Positions 1-8,270 of a stretch of DNA of 64,000 nucleotides are shown in pieces. Within the stretch, counting starts at the first letter, position 1; the number at the start of each line of letters is the position of its first letter. This DNA is from Paludisphaera rhizosphaerae (GTDB lineage: Bacteria > Planctomycetota > Planctomycetia > Isosphaerales > Isosphaeraceae): NCBI RefSeq assembly GCF_011065895.1, contig NZ_JAALCR010000007.1, positions 62,001 through 126,000 on the forward strand. Direction: 5' to 3'. Position numbers and translations under genes: made by a program. The notes under the pieces were generated by a model. That model was not told the origin of the DNA. It saw only the letters and a program-made list of their open reading frames with translations, and ran no database searches.

Positions 1-399
1 GCGCAGACGGGCGACGACGCGGTCGGCCCGCGCGGTCGCCTTCTCGACCGAATCGCCCCCGGGGCAGCCGTCGCGGAAGATCGCCCAGCCGGGACGCTGG
101 GCGCGGATCTCGGCGGTCGTCAAACCCTCATAGTCGCCGTAGCGGAACTCGACGAGGTCCGGGACCACCTCCGCCCCCTCGCCGAAGCCGGACAACACGC
201 ACGTCCGAAAGGCTCGCTGGAGGGGGCTGGTGAGCACCTGGCAGAACTTCCACCCGTTCAGCCCCTGCCCCAGCCGACGCGCGTCCGCCTCGCCGACCTC
301 CGTCAGCGGGATGTCCGTCATGCTCGTATGCCGCCTCGTGGCCGACCACTCGGTCTCGCCATGACGCACCAGGAAAATCCGCGGCAACTTCGATCCCAT
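1..399 (-). CDS. Histidine phosphatase family protein (3' end beyond window)
   Basis: This is the N-terminal 133 codons of a phosphoglycerate-mutase-like histidine phosphatase; the frame runs off the window edge without a stop. An LVRHGETEW motif lies close to the N-terminus; its His is the residue phosphorylated during catalysis in this superfamily. Further on the frame reads TSPLQRAF and EFRYGDYEGL, both typical of the dPGM/phosphatase fold. Substrate cannot be told. Its start overlaps the stop of the upstream membrane-protein gene (ATGA; a second ATG three bases on sits 4 nt from AAGGAGG), so the two genes are probably translationally coupled. A decayed second copy of the pair lies at 1395-2745. 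Confidence 0.85.
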   Translation of the reverse strand, partial: MGSKLPRIFLVRHGETEWSATRRHTSMTDIPLTEVGEADARRLGQGLNGWKFCQVLTSPLQRAFRTCVLSGFGEGAEVVPDLVEFRYGDYEGLTTAEIRAQRPGWAIFRDGCPGGDSVEKATARADRVVARLR

Positions 400-917
400 C
401 ATGCCTCCTTCGGTATCGGTTCGGACGCTCCCCAACCCCCCACGCGACGTACCAGGAAAGCGACGGCGCGGCCGACGAGCCCAAGCATCCAGGCCAGGGC
501 AATCAGCAGAGCCGCCGTGATGATCGTCGCCAGAAAGCCGCCGGACACAGTCCCAATCGTCGGATTTGAATCCTCGGCCAATCCCAGGGCTTTGACGATC
601 TCGACCCCGACCGAACCGGCCGCGATCTGGAGCAAGGGAAAGAACTGGACGACGGCGACGATCCACCCGCCGTGAACCACCGTCCGAACCACCTGGGGAA
701 CGATATGAGCCGCATACCAGCCGAGCCCCAACACGGCGGCGATCCCCAGCGCCATCCCGACGAGGCCTGCGTTGAATGTGAGCAACAACCCGAGACCACC
801 CGGGACGAGCATATTGACGAGAGCGACGCCCAGCCAGGTCCACGCCAACGTCGTTCCCGAAGATGGCGCAAGCGGCTTGTCGACGATCGGCTCGGCAAAA
901 TCAGGGTCAGATCGCAT
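399..917 (-). CDS. Small polytopic membrane protein
   Basis: A 172-residue protein with about four hydrophobic segments (near residues 24-42, 46-66, 83-100 and 126-146) and short charged ends. No catalytic motif or known domain is recognised. The last codons contain the AAGGAGG that serves the downstream histidine phosphatase, whose ATG overlaps this stop codon, so it is the first gene of a two-gene unit. Its own start at 917 has only a weak ribosome site. A frameshifted remnant of a homologue lies at 2607-2775, so the pair was once duplicated. Function unknown; a membrane partner for the phosphatase is only a guess. Confidence 0.7.
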   Translation of the reverse strand: MRSDPDFAEPIVDKPLAPSSGTTLAWTWLGVALVNMLVPGGLGLLLTFNAGLVGMALGIAAVLGLGWYAAHIVPQVVRTVVHGGWIVAVVQFFPLLQIAAGSVGVEIVKALGLAEDSNPTIGTVSGGFLATIITAALLIALAWMLGLVGRAVAFLVRRVGGWGASEPIPKEA

Positions 918-947
918 GAGGGTCTCGATCCACGGCCCCGGATGAGA

Positions 948-1259
948 TCAGAAGTCGGAGAACTGGTCGATCGGGATGACCTTGTCGGGAAACCGCGCCA
1001 CGATCTCCAGTTCGCCCCCCATCGCCTCGACGTACTTACGGAGGGTGCTGATGTAGACGTCGGTGCGATGTTCGATCTTGGAGACGGCCGACGGCTTGAC
1101 CTTCAATCGCGCGGCGACCTCCTCCTGGGAGCGCCGCCGAGCCTCTCGCAGCCGCTGAAGATCGTGTTCTTCAGCCTTCATCTCGTCGGCTCGGCGACGA
1201 ACCTGTTCCTGCACCTGGGGTGTGAGGCCGTCGATGAAATCGCGTGCTCGGATCGCCAT
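948..1259 (-). CDS. XRE/HigA-type antitoxin-like regulator
   Basis: A 103-residue helix-turn-helix protein. The HTH reads SQEEVAARLKVKPSAVSKIE at about residues 44-63 and is followed by the conserved STLRKYVEAMGGELEI tail seen in HigA-like antitoxins. Such proteins bind their own promoter and neutralise a RelE/HigB-type toxin. I start it at ATG 1259; an upstream in-frame extension (to 1310) reads through what looks like the tail of a ruined toxin gene. No intact toxin is present upstream, so the gene may survive as a solitary regulator. It lies 30 bp upstream of the membrane-protein gene in the same direction. Confidence 0.85.
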   Translation of the reverse strand: MAIRARDFIDGLTPQVQEQVRRRADEMKAEEHDLQRLREARRRSQEEVAARLKVKPSAVSKIEHRTDVYISTLRKYVEAMGGELEIVARFPDKVIPIDQFSDF

Positions 1260-1261
1260 GG

Positions 1262-1365
1262 GCCGCCCTGCAACTCGATGATAACGGCCGTGATTTCCAG
1301 TTAATTCCAAGCTCCGGCGCTTGAAACCACGCCCAACAATCAGGGTCGAAGAGAACCTCCCACAT
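1262..1365 (-). pseudogene. Remnant of HigB/RelE-type toxin
   Basis: Just upstream of the antitoxin, an ATG at 1365 (behind GAGGGGG) opens a frame reading MWEVLFDPDCWAWFQ, which matches the usual N-terminus of HigB/Gp49-type toxins (MWEV...F..W). The frame then degenerates. About 50 bp further on, in another frame, ELTGNHGRYHRV resembles the C-terminal strand region of the same family. Intact toxins are about 100-120 residues, so most of the gene is missing, apparently by an internal deletion plus frameshift. The family assignment of so short a remnant is an inference supported by the neighbouring antitoxin. Confidence 0.5.
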
Positions 1366-1394
1366 CGGTCCCCCTCACGGAATTATACTCGGAC

Positions 1395-1477
1395 GTAGAA
1401 CTGTCGGCGTCCCCGGCCTCCGTCGACGGGACGTAGGTTGGGCTCATACGCCGCTTCGCGGCTGACCATTCGGTCTG
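1395..1477 (-). pseudogene. Decayed fragment of a histidine phosphatase gene
   Basis: On the minus strand this stretch reads TEWSAAKRRMSPTYVPSTEA, which lines up with TEWSATRRHTSMTDIPLTEV in the intact phosphatase at the window start. The nucleotide match to about 315-360 is also evident. There is no start or RHG motif upstream, so it is a dead fragment. The matching remnant of the membrane gene lies about 1.1 kb away beyond an esterase gene. Confidence 0.6.
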
Positions 1478-1606
1478 AGGGCAGCGAGAACCTGCCGCTC
1501 GTGCTTGAAGACGACATCCCGATTCGGCGAGCCCCCCGCCGGCGCTTCGGCCTCGAGGGCGAGCGGGTCCGGATGGATCGCCGTCGCATGCCGATCTCGC
1601 AACCCT

Positions 1607-2452
1607 TCAATCCTTCAGCGCCCGGTCGAGGAACTCGAAGAGGGCCTTGGTGGCGGGGTCGCCGGGGACGCCGAGATCGGCGTTGATCTTGTTGTGGTGG
1701 GTCTCGCCGGCCCCGAACGCCGAGGCCTGGACGCCCGCCGCTTTGAGCACGTTCGCCAGGTGTTGCGCCTGTACGGTGGTGTCGGGGTTGCCGGCGACGT
1801 AGAGAATCAGGAACGGCGGCAGTCCCTTTCCCGAGGCGACGTGCGTCACGGCGGAGAACTCGCGATGCTTCGCCGGGTCGTTGCCGAACTTCTCGCGGTG
1901 GCCGAAGGTCGGCAGCGGCAGCCCGTGCACGCGACGCCGGGTCTCGTTGGTCTCGATGATGGCGGGCACGTCGTAGGTGTCGCCGTCGACGGGCACGCAG
2001 CCCTTGAGCGCGGCCGGCGAGACGCCCTCATCCTTCAGGTAGCGCTGGTCGGTGCAGATCAGGGCGGCGAGTTGGGCCCCGGCGGAGTGTCCCATGACCA
2101 GGATGCGGTCCGGGTCGCCCCCGTACTCGGCGGCGTGGTCCTTGATCCAATGGACGGCCTTGGCGACGTCGCGGACGATGGTCTCCATGTCGACCTTCGG
2201 CAGGAGCCGGTAGTTCGCGGCGACGAAGACGAACCCCTTCTCCACGAAGACCCGAGGCTTCACCTGGACGTCCGACTTGTCCCCCGTCACCCACCCGCCG
2301 CCGTGGATCCAGAAGACGACGGGTTTCGCCTTCGCCCCCGACGCCCAGTAGACGTCCAGCACCTGGCGATCCTGGTCCCCATATCGAACGTCCTTCGCAA
2401 CCTCCGGCGCCTGAGCCAAAGTCGCGAGCATGAGCAGGGCCGAACCGAGCAT
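1607..2452 (-). CDS. Secreted alpha/beta-hydrolase esterase (BD-FAE/carboxylesterase-like)
   Basis: A 281-residue alpha/beta hydrolase with an N-terminal signal peptide ([15 protein letters not shown]). Motifs: oxyanion-hole HGGGW at 50-54, nucleophile elbow GHSAG with Ser123, a late Asp (AGNPDTT) and His (ETHHN) completing a plausible triad. Family members hydrolyse short acyl esters, often acetyl or feruloyl groups on polysaccharides; the substrate here is not evident. I use ATG 2452, which has GAGGA 8 nt upstream, rather than the TTG at 2467. The gene sits inside a decayed copy of the phosphatase/membrane-protein pair, suggesting insertion there. Confidence 0.88.
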   Translation of the reverse strand: MLGSALLMLATLAQAPEVAKDVRYGDQDRQVLDVYWASGAKAKPVVFWIHGGGWVTGDKSDVQVKPRVFVEKGFVFVAANYRLLPKVDMETIVRDVAKAVHWIKDHAAEYGGDPDRILVMGHSAGAQLAALICTDQRYLKDEGVSPAALKGCVPVDGDTYDVPAIIETNETRRRVHGLPLPTFGHREKFGNDPAKHREFSAVTHVASGKGLPPFLILYVAGNPDTTVQAQHLANVLKAAGVQASAFGAGETHHNKINADLGVPGDPATKALFEFLDRALKD

Positions 2453-2606
2453 GGGCTGAGTCCTCAAATCGCGGAGTCGCCTGTCGAATCGAAAGGTTGG
2501 ATTTCATCCCTGAAGCCGACGCGGTTCAAGGAAATTCGGCTGGCCATTACGACGAGCACGGAGGCCGCCCGCCAGGATCTGGTACGCGACGCGCCGGGCG
2601 ACCTGC

Positions 2607-2775
2607 CATCACGCCTCCTCTGGTGTCGGTTCTATCGCCGGCCGCGCTCTCATCCCGCAAGCATTTCAACAGGAAGCACGGGGCCGATCGGAGGCTTCGC
2701 GACGATGCACCCGCCGTAGATCACCGTCCGAATCACCTCGGAGACGACGATGTCCACTTACGGTCTGAGTCCTGG
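2607..2775 (-). pseudogene. Decayed copy of the membrane-protein gene
   Basis: The minus strand reads VVSEVIRTVIYGGCIVA, matching VPQVVRTVVHGGWIVA of the intact membrane protein; the + strand at about 2700-2745 is very similar to about 655-705. The part at 2607-2637 resembles the gene junction at 397-425. Stops and frameshifts interrupt it. The rest of the 2453-2864 gap shows nothing else coding. Confidence 0.6.
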
Positions 2776-2864
2776 AGCACGGCGGCGGTCGCTGGCGGCA
2801 TCCCGCCCCCGTCCGGATTGATCCGCAGGAAAACACATCATAAGTGGATTCGACAGGATTCTGC

Positions 2865-3341
2865 TCACGGATTCCTTGGTGGATGGGATCTCTCAAGGAG
2901 AGCGGCTTCGTGAGGTCCCATGAGCCGCAAATCGAGTAATCGGCTCGTCACGGCGAACATAGCGGAGGCCGACAGGCCGAACATCAGGACGCCGTTCGCT
3001 GCTTCGAGCGGGCCGAGCAAGCGCCAGCCTGCCGCCATCACGATGTCGCCGTACCCGAGGGTCGTGAAGTTCACGGCGGAGTGATAGAAGGCGGTCGCGA
3101 AATCCGGCAACGCCCCGCAAAGCACGAAGGCGAGGGCCCATTCGCCGACCTGCATCAAGAGGGCGACGAGAAGGATGACCATGACCCCCGCCGAGACGCT
3201 GACATTGCGCCAGAAGCTCCGTCCGGCATAGCCGACGCTGAGGAGCCATGCCACGAACCGGACGGTCACGGCGATGGCGATCGCCTGAATCACGATCGAG
3301 CCCGGGAGGACGACCAATGCGACGAGAGCCGAGGAAAGCAT
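2865..3341 (-). CDS. Two-TM potassium channel family protein
   Basis: A 158-residue protein with hydrophobic segments at about 1-32 and 48-72, a pore loop and a final segment at about 115-135. The pore reads NFTTLGYGDI, the K+ selectivity filter signature of the Ion_trans_2 family. No cytoplasmic RCK domain is attached, so it resembles a minimal KcsA/Kch-like pore. I take ATG 3341; a longer frame to 3413 adds an Arg-rich lead without a clear ribosome site. It is a stand-alone gene downstream of the HAD gene in the same direction. Confidence 0.85.
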   Translation of the reverse strand: MLSSALVALVVLPGSIVIQAIAIAVTVRFVAWLLSVGYAGRSFWRNVSVSAGVMVILLVALLMQVGEWALAFVLCGALPDFATAFYHSAVNFTTLGYGDIVMAAGWRLLGPLEAANGVLMFGLSASAMFAVTSRLLDLRLMGPHEAALLERSHPPRNP

Positions 3342-3455
3342 GGGTAATCCCCGACCAGCAGCTAGACAGAGAGCGTCAGTGATAGATCGATCCGCGGGGC
3401 GCCGTCGTGGCAACTCCCAGGCTCCAGGGCCTGGGCGAGGTTTGCGCCTTATTTA

Positions 3456-4208
3456 TCATGAACGTCCCAACACGAACTTCAACATCCCTTCCATGTCGTT
3501 CGACGTGGCGTCGGGCTTGGCGTCCAGCTCTTCCATGGGGAGGTTGAAGCGGTTCACCCAGTAGGTGGTGTAGCCGAAGCGTTTGGCTCCCCAGGCGTCC
3601 CAGCCGCCGAACGCGGTGAAGAGGATTTCGTCCTTGGCGAGGTGCAGGTGCTCCATCCCCAGGGCGTAGGCGCGGGGGTCGGGCTTGTAGGTGCCGTTGA
3701 CCTCGGTGCTGAGGAGTTCGTCGAAGAGGTCGGCGATCCCCGCGTTCTCGGCGTTGGCCTTCAGCATCTTCGTGCTGAAGTTGGAGACCGTGATGATGCG
3801 GATTCCGGCCGCCCGGAGCTTGCGGAGCGCGTCGGCGGCGTCGGGCCAGGGTTCCATGTGCAGGTAGGCGTCCAGCAGGTTCGAGCGTTTCTCGGGGGTC
3901 AGGTCGAGCTTCATCGACTCGGCCGTGTAGACGAGAGCGTCCTCGGTGACCTTGGCGAAGTCGGCATGGCCGCCGACGATCGATCGCAGGAAGCAGTAAT
4001 CGAACTGCTTCGCGCGCCAGGTCTTCGTGAACTCGCCCCCCTTGCCCGGGAACGCCTTCTCCACGGCCGGGACCACCGAGTTCGCGTTGAAGATCACGAA
4101 GTAATCAAACGCCACCGCCTTGAACCGAGGCGTCGATTCCTGAGCGTCCCCCCGACCGCACCAGACGACGAGCAAGGCGGCCAGAAATGGTCTCCGGAGC
4201 ATCAGCAT
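3456..4208 (-). CDS. Exported HAD-superfamily (haloacid dehalogenase type II-like) protein
   Basis: A 250-residue HAD protein preceded by a signal peptide, unusual because most type II dehalogenases are cytoplasmic. AVAFDYF carries the candidate nucleophile Asp35; TVSNFS is motif II; KPDPRAY carries the motif III Lys; and GGWDAWGAKRFGY is motif IV. Two departures are visible: the usual DAYGT loop is DYFVI, and the S-x-N residues before the last Asp are replaced (AFG). So it may be a phosphatase-like or inactive relative rather than a true dehalogenase. Start: ATG 4208 lies 6 nt after GGGGGAG. Confidence 0.8.
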   Translation of the reverse strand: MLMLRRPFLAALLVVWCGRGDAQESTPRFKAVAFDYFVIFNANSVVPAVEKAFPGKGGEFTKTWRAKQFDYCFLRSIVGGHADFAKVTEDALVYTAESMKLDLTPEKRSNLLDAYLHMEPWPDAADALRKLRAAGIRIITVSNFSTKMLKANAENAGIADLFDELLSTEVNGTYKPDPRAYALGMEHLHLAKDEILFTAFGGWDAWGAKRFGYTTYWVNRFNLPMEELDAKPDATSNDMEGMLKFVLGRS

Positions 4209-4796
4209 GGTCATCTCCCCCATGGCGGCATCGATTCGCGTCGGTCGAGTCTCCGCCCGACCGTCCGCCGAGGATACTCCATGGCCATGAGGCTGCGCGT
4301 GAATTTCGTCCGACCCCGCTCCAGAATCACCTCCCATGCTCATACTTCTAGGTGAGGGGCCCTGCACGCCCCCCGCTCTTTGATAAGCCGACGGTTGGAG
4401 ATGGGCCGCCCACACCAGCCCCTGCCGGAAGCCGTTTCTGGATCGAGAGTTGGAAACTGGTGCCATGACCACGCTTGCGTGGCGATGCGATGGGCGACGG
4501 TCGCACGGCCGCCCTCGCCGGTTCATGGCCACGCAAGCGTGGCCATGGCACCCAGAGCCGTCCTTCGGCGGTGGTATTGAGGGAAGAGTGTCGGAAAAGA
4601 GCGCGAACGAAGCCAAGCCGCCAGACACACAACATCCTTAACAACAAGGACTTCAAACCAACCCGACGATTGGCTTCGATTGAAACCGGAGCCGATCTGG
4701 GATTGCTGTTCGGCACGACTTGCGTGGGGTCCCAGCGGAGGCGTTTGCCCCCCTTCTCCGAGACCCAAACCCGAACCAATTATCGGGGGCGGCCCA
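4209..4796. other. Non-coding gap holding the first dispersed repeat
   Basis: About 590 bp without a convincing gene. It holds the 204-bp palindromic repeat described separately (4411-4614) and relatively AT-rich sequence up to 4790 in which short open frames have no ribosome site or recognisable product. Confidence 0.6.
4411..4614 (+). repeat. Dispersed palindromic repeat, copy 1
   Basis: It contains two palindromes, 4463-4486 and 4524-4547 (CATGGCCACGCAAGCGTGG core), separated by a GC-rich spacer and flanked by conserved arms (CCGTTTCTGGATCGAGAG on the left, GAGCGCGAACGAAGCC on the right). The whole unit recurs inverted at 35318-35520, and the palindrome pair recurs at 45774-45862. No transposase gene lies near. 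It resembles a MITE/REP-type non-autonomous element. Confidence 0.75.
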
Positions 4797-7700
4797 TCAA
4801 GAACCGGGCTGGGCGAAGGGGTCGTCGGGGAGGTCGGTCAGGGAGAGCCGGCGCTTCCATTCGCGGGCCTGGTCGGGCTTGTTCCAGGCGTCGTAGAGGC
4901 GGGTGAGGCGGACGGCGGCCTCGGTGAGGCGGCCTCGCGAGGGGGGTGGGATGGAGGCCTGGCGGATCTTCATCCCCTCGTAGCCGGCGACGACCAGCGG
5001 CTCGGCCTCGGCGAATCGGCCCTGGCCCATCAGGGTGCCGCCGAGTTGGCTCGCGGTGTTGAACCGCGACCAGTGGTCGGGGGCGAGCTTGAGCCGGATC
5101 GTCAGGCAGTCGCGGAGGACGGCTTCGGCCTCTGACCACCTCTCTTGCATCAAGAGGTTCGACCCGAGTGCGGCCATGGCGGAAGCCAGGGCGACGCGGT
5201 CGGTCCCGGCCGCAAGGCTCTGGACGGCCGCCCGCCGCAGGGGTTCGGCCCGGCCCCAGCGTCCGAGGACCTCGTCGACGATCGCCAGTCGGTCGCGGTC
5301 GCGGACGACGTCGGGATGCTCGGGGCCCTGGACCGACTCGCGAGCCTTCAGGGCGGCTTCGATCTGGGCGGCGGCCTCCGCCGGACGGCCCAGGCGGAAG
5401 GCGGCGGCGGCCAGGGTCTCCCGCGCGGCGATCGTGTCGGGGCTGTCGGGGCCCAGACCGGCCTCGCGGGTGCGGAGCGACTCGCGGAGCATGGCGAGGG
5501 CCTCGTCGGCCCGGCCCACTTCCTCGTAAACCCCGGCGAGGAGTTCGCGGTTGGCGATCGTGTCGGAGTGGTCGGGCCCCAGCTTCGCCAGGCGGGCCGC
5601 CAGGGCGGCCTCGTACAGCGGGACGGCGTCGGCCGGGCGACCGGCGCGCTGGTAGGCGAAGGCGAGATTGCCTCGACTCCGGATCGTGTCGGGGTGGTCA
5701 GCGCCCAGCTTGGCCTCGCGGACCTTGAGCGTGGCCTCGAACAGGGCGACGGCCTCCGCGACGCGGCCAGACTCCAGATAAGCGGCGGCCAGGCTGTTGC
5801 GGCCGGCGAGGATCTCCGGGTGGTCGGTTGCGAGCTTCACCTCGCGGGCCTTGAGCGTCGCCTCATGGAGGGCGATCGCCTCGGCGACCCGCCCGGCCTC
5901 GTAGTAGGTGACGGCCAGGTTGCTGCGGCTGGCGAGCGTCGAGGGGTGGTCGGGCCCCAGTTTCGCCTCCCTCGCCTTGAGGGTGGCTTCGTGGAGGGCG
6001 ATGGCCTCGGCGGTCCGGCCGACGGCCTGGTAGGCGGCGGCGAGGTTGTTGCGGCCGGCGAGGACGTCGGGGTGGTCCGGGCCGAGCTTCGCCTCTCGAG
6101 CCTTCTCGGTCGCCTCCTGCAAGGCGAGAGCCTCGGCAGTTCGGCCGACGGCGAGGTAGGCGGCGGCCAGGTTGCCGCGGACGGTCAGACTCTCCGGGTC
6201 GTCACGACCAAGGGCCGCCTCGCGAAGCTCCAGGGCGCGGGCGTACTGGCGGATCGCGGCCGGGTTCTCGCCCAGGTAGGCGTAGGTCATCCCCAGGGCG
6301 TTGCGGACCTCAGCCTCAACGGCCGGCTGGCCCTTGAACGTCTCGGCGATCCTCGGCTCGGCGTCGTCGACGGCCCGACGGATGGTGGCGTCCTTCCCCA
6401 GCCCCCCGTTCTGGCCCTCGGGCCGGGCGGCGGCCAGGACGTCGTCCCGGAGGAAGGCCAGGACCGACTCCGCTCGGGCGCGGGCCTGCTCGGCGGCGAC
6501 CCGCGAGCGCTCCGACTGGACCAACGCGGACTCGGCCAGGCCCCGAGCCTTCGACTCGGCCTCGTTGGCCTTGCGGAGGTCGCTGTTGGCCCGGGACTGC
6601 ACGGCGGCCACCGCGGCCAGCCCGACCAGCCCGGCGGCGGTCGTCGCGAAGACCGTGGCGACGGCCGTCCGATGCCGACGCGACCAGCGCCTGAGGCGGG
6701 CCGTCCAGGGCTCGCTCCAGGCGGTGACCGGCTCGTCGGCCAGCCAGCGTTCGACGTCCTCGGCCAGGGCCAGCGCGGTCGGGTAGCGGTCCTCGGGGCT
6801 CTTCGCGAGGGCCCTGAGGCAGACGGCCTCCAGGGGCTTCGGGACGTTCGGGTTGACCGACCGAGGCTCTGGAACGTCGCCGACCCGGGCCCGCATCAGG
6901 ACCACGTCGACCTTGTCCCCCATGGCCGGGGGCCTGCCGGTCAACAGGTCGTAGAGGATGGCCCCCAGGCCGTAGACGTCCGTCGCCGGGCCGAACGCCG
7001 CCACGTCGCCCGACGCCTGCTCCGGGCTCATGTAAGGCGGCGAGCCGATCACCCCGATCGTCGGCGCGAGGTCACAGCCGGAGATCGGCGTCAGGGTCGC
7101 CTCGACGACCGCCGGATCGAGCGGGGTCCGTCGGCCGGTGGCCTTGGCCAGGCCCCAGTCGATCAGCAGGGTCTCGCCGAATCGGCCGAGCATGACGTTG
7201 TGAGGCTTGAGGTCGCGATGCAACACCCCCTTGCTGTGGGCGAAGGCGATGGCCTGGCAGACGGCGATGAACCGCCCCAGCAGCTTCCGCATCTCCACGG
7301 AGTCCGGGTCGGGCCGGGGCGATTCCTTGTGGCGGGCCTCGATCGCCTCTTTGAGGCTGTCCCCCTCCACGAACCGCATGGCGTAGAAGGGGCGGCCGTC
7401 CTCGTAACAGCCCAGGCTGTAGATCGGCACGACGCCGGGATGCTCCAGCCCGGCGTTGATCTCGGCTTCCAGCAGGAACCGGTCGCGCATCTCGCCGGCG
7501 TCGGCCTTATCGGGGCGGATCTCTTTCAGGGCGACCTCGCGGCCCAGCTCCTCGTCGCGGGCGACGAAGATCCGCCCCAGCCCCCCCTGACGATGGAACC
7601 GGACGACCCGAAACCGCCCCCCCGCGCGGGTCGGCGTCTCCGAGACGTGCAGCCCGGTCGCCTCGACGTCACCATCCAGAGTGGCCGGGAAACCCTCAAC

Positions 7701-8039
7701 GGCGGCCAGCCTTGCGTTGAGGTCGCGGTCGCCGAGCTTTCCCAGGGCCGCTTGCAGCCAGTCGACCGGAGGAAGCGCCGCCAGGCTCCGGTCCACGTCC
7801 CCTTGATGATGGTCGAGGTGCTCGGCCGCGAGCGCCTCCAGGAGCCGCAAACGCGGCGGCGACAGGGCTCCGGCGTCGAGCAGGAGCCGCCCCAGGGGCC
7901 TGGAGCGGTCGGCCACCCAGGCGGCGAAGGCCGCCACGAGAGCGTCGCGGCTGACGAAGTCGTTCTGCAAGGCCAGCAGCCCCAGCAGCAGGTCGCGACC
8001 GGCGTCGGCTGGCCCGCTCGTCGAAGCGTTCTCGCCCAT
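4797..8039 (-). CDS. Membrane Ser/Thr protein kinase with TPR sensor domain
   Basis: A 1080-residue eukaryotic-like kinase. Residues 1-140 are an Asp/Leu-rich N-terminal domain of unknown fold. The kinase domain runs about 143-435: glycine loop GGLGRIF, ALKEI (Lys172), HRDLKPHNV (Asp276), DWG at 294-296 in place of DFG, then SPPYMSPEQASG. One transmembrane helix lies at about 458-480, so the kinase is cytoplasmic and the C-terminus probably periplasmic. From about 570 to 960 there are at least eight 42-residue TPRs of kinesin-light-chain type with REAKLGPDHPDTL-like linkers. Start ATG 8039 has AAGGAGGG 3 nt upstream. No partner phosphatase is adjacent except SixA, which is divergent. Confidence 0.92.
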   Translation of the reverse strand: MGENASTSGPADAGRDLLLGLLALQNDFVSRDALVAAFAAWVADRSRPLGRLLLDAGALSPPRLRLLEALAAEHLDHHQGDVDRSLAALPPVDWLQAALGKLGDRDLNARLAAVEGFPATLDGDVEATGLHVSETPTRAGGRFRVVRFHRQGGLGRIFVARDEELGREVALKEIRPDKADAGEMRDRFLLEAEINAGLEHPGVVPIYSLGCYEDGRPFYAMRFVEGDSLKEAIEARHKESPRPDPDSVEMRKLLGRFIAVCQAIAFAHSKGVLHRDLKPHNVMLGRFGETLLIDWGLAKATGRRTPLDPAVVEATLTPISGCDLAPTIGVIGSPPYMSPEQASGDVAAFGPATDVYGLGAILYDLLTGRPPAMGDKVDVVLMRARVGDVPEPRSVNPNVPKPLEAVCLRALAKSPEDRYPTALALAEDVERWLADEPVTAWSEPWTARLRRWSRRHRTAVATVFATTAAGLVGLAAVAAVQSRANSDLRKANEAESKARGLAESALVQSERSRVAAEQARARAESVLAFLRDDVLAAARPEGQNGGLGKDATIRRAVDDAEPRIAETFKGQPAVEAEVRNALGMTYAYLGENPAAIRQYARALELREAALGRDDPESLTVRGNLAAAYLAVGRTAEALALQEATEKAREAKLGPDHPDVLAGRNNLAAAYQAVGRTAEAIALHEATLKAREAKLGPDHPSTLASRSNLAVTYYEAGRVAEAIALHEATLKAREVKLATDHPEILAGRNSLAAAYLESGRVAEAVALFEATLKVREAKLGADHPDTIRSRGNLAFAYQRAGRPADAVPLYEAALAARLAKLGPDHSDTIANRELLAGVYEEVGRADEALAMLRESLRTREAGLGPDSPDTIAARETLAAAAFRLGRPAEAAAQIEAALKARESVQGPEHPDVVRDRDRLAIVDEVLGRWGRAEPLRRAAVQSLAAGTDRVALASAMAALGSNLLMQERWSEAEAVLRDCLTIRLKLAPDHWSRFNTASQLGGTLMGQGRFAEAEPLVVAGYEGMKIRQASIPPPSRGRLTEAAVRLTRLYDAWNKPDQAREWKRRLSLTDLPDDPFAQPGS

Positions 8040-8270
8040 CGTCCCTCCTTCGCGTTCAGCCTCGGTCCTCATCTCGCCCACCAGTCGACCATGATAGCTC
8101 GCATCCGCCGCCGTGAGAGAGTTGAGCGGCGTCGAAGGCCTGGTTCTTGCTCTCCGCCTATACTGAATATCGGGAGCTGGGTGACGGGAAGGCTGGAGCC
8201 GAGCCCGGGCCCAGACGTCGAGCCGGGGCGACGCCCGCCCTCGGTCATCAGATTCAGGTGGATCGCGAGC

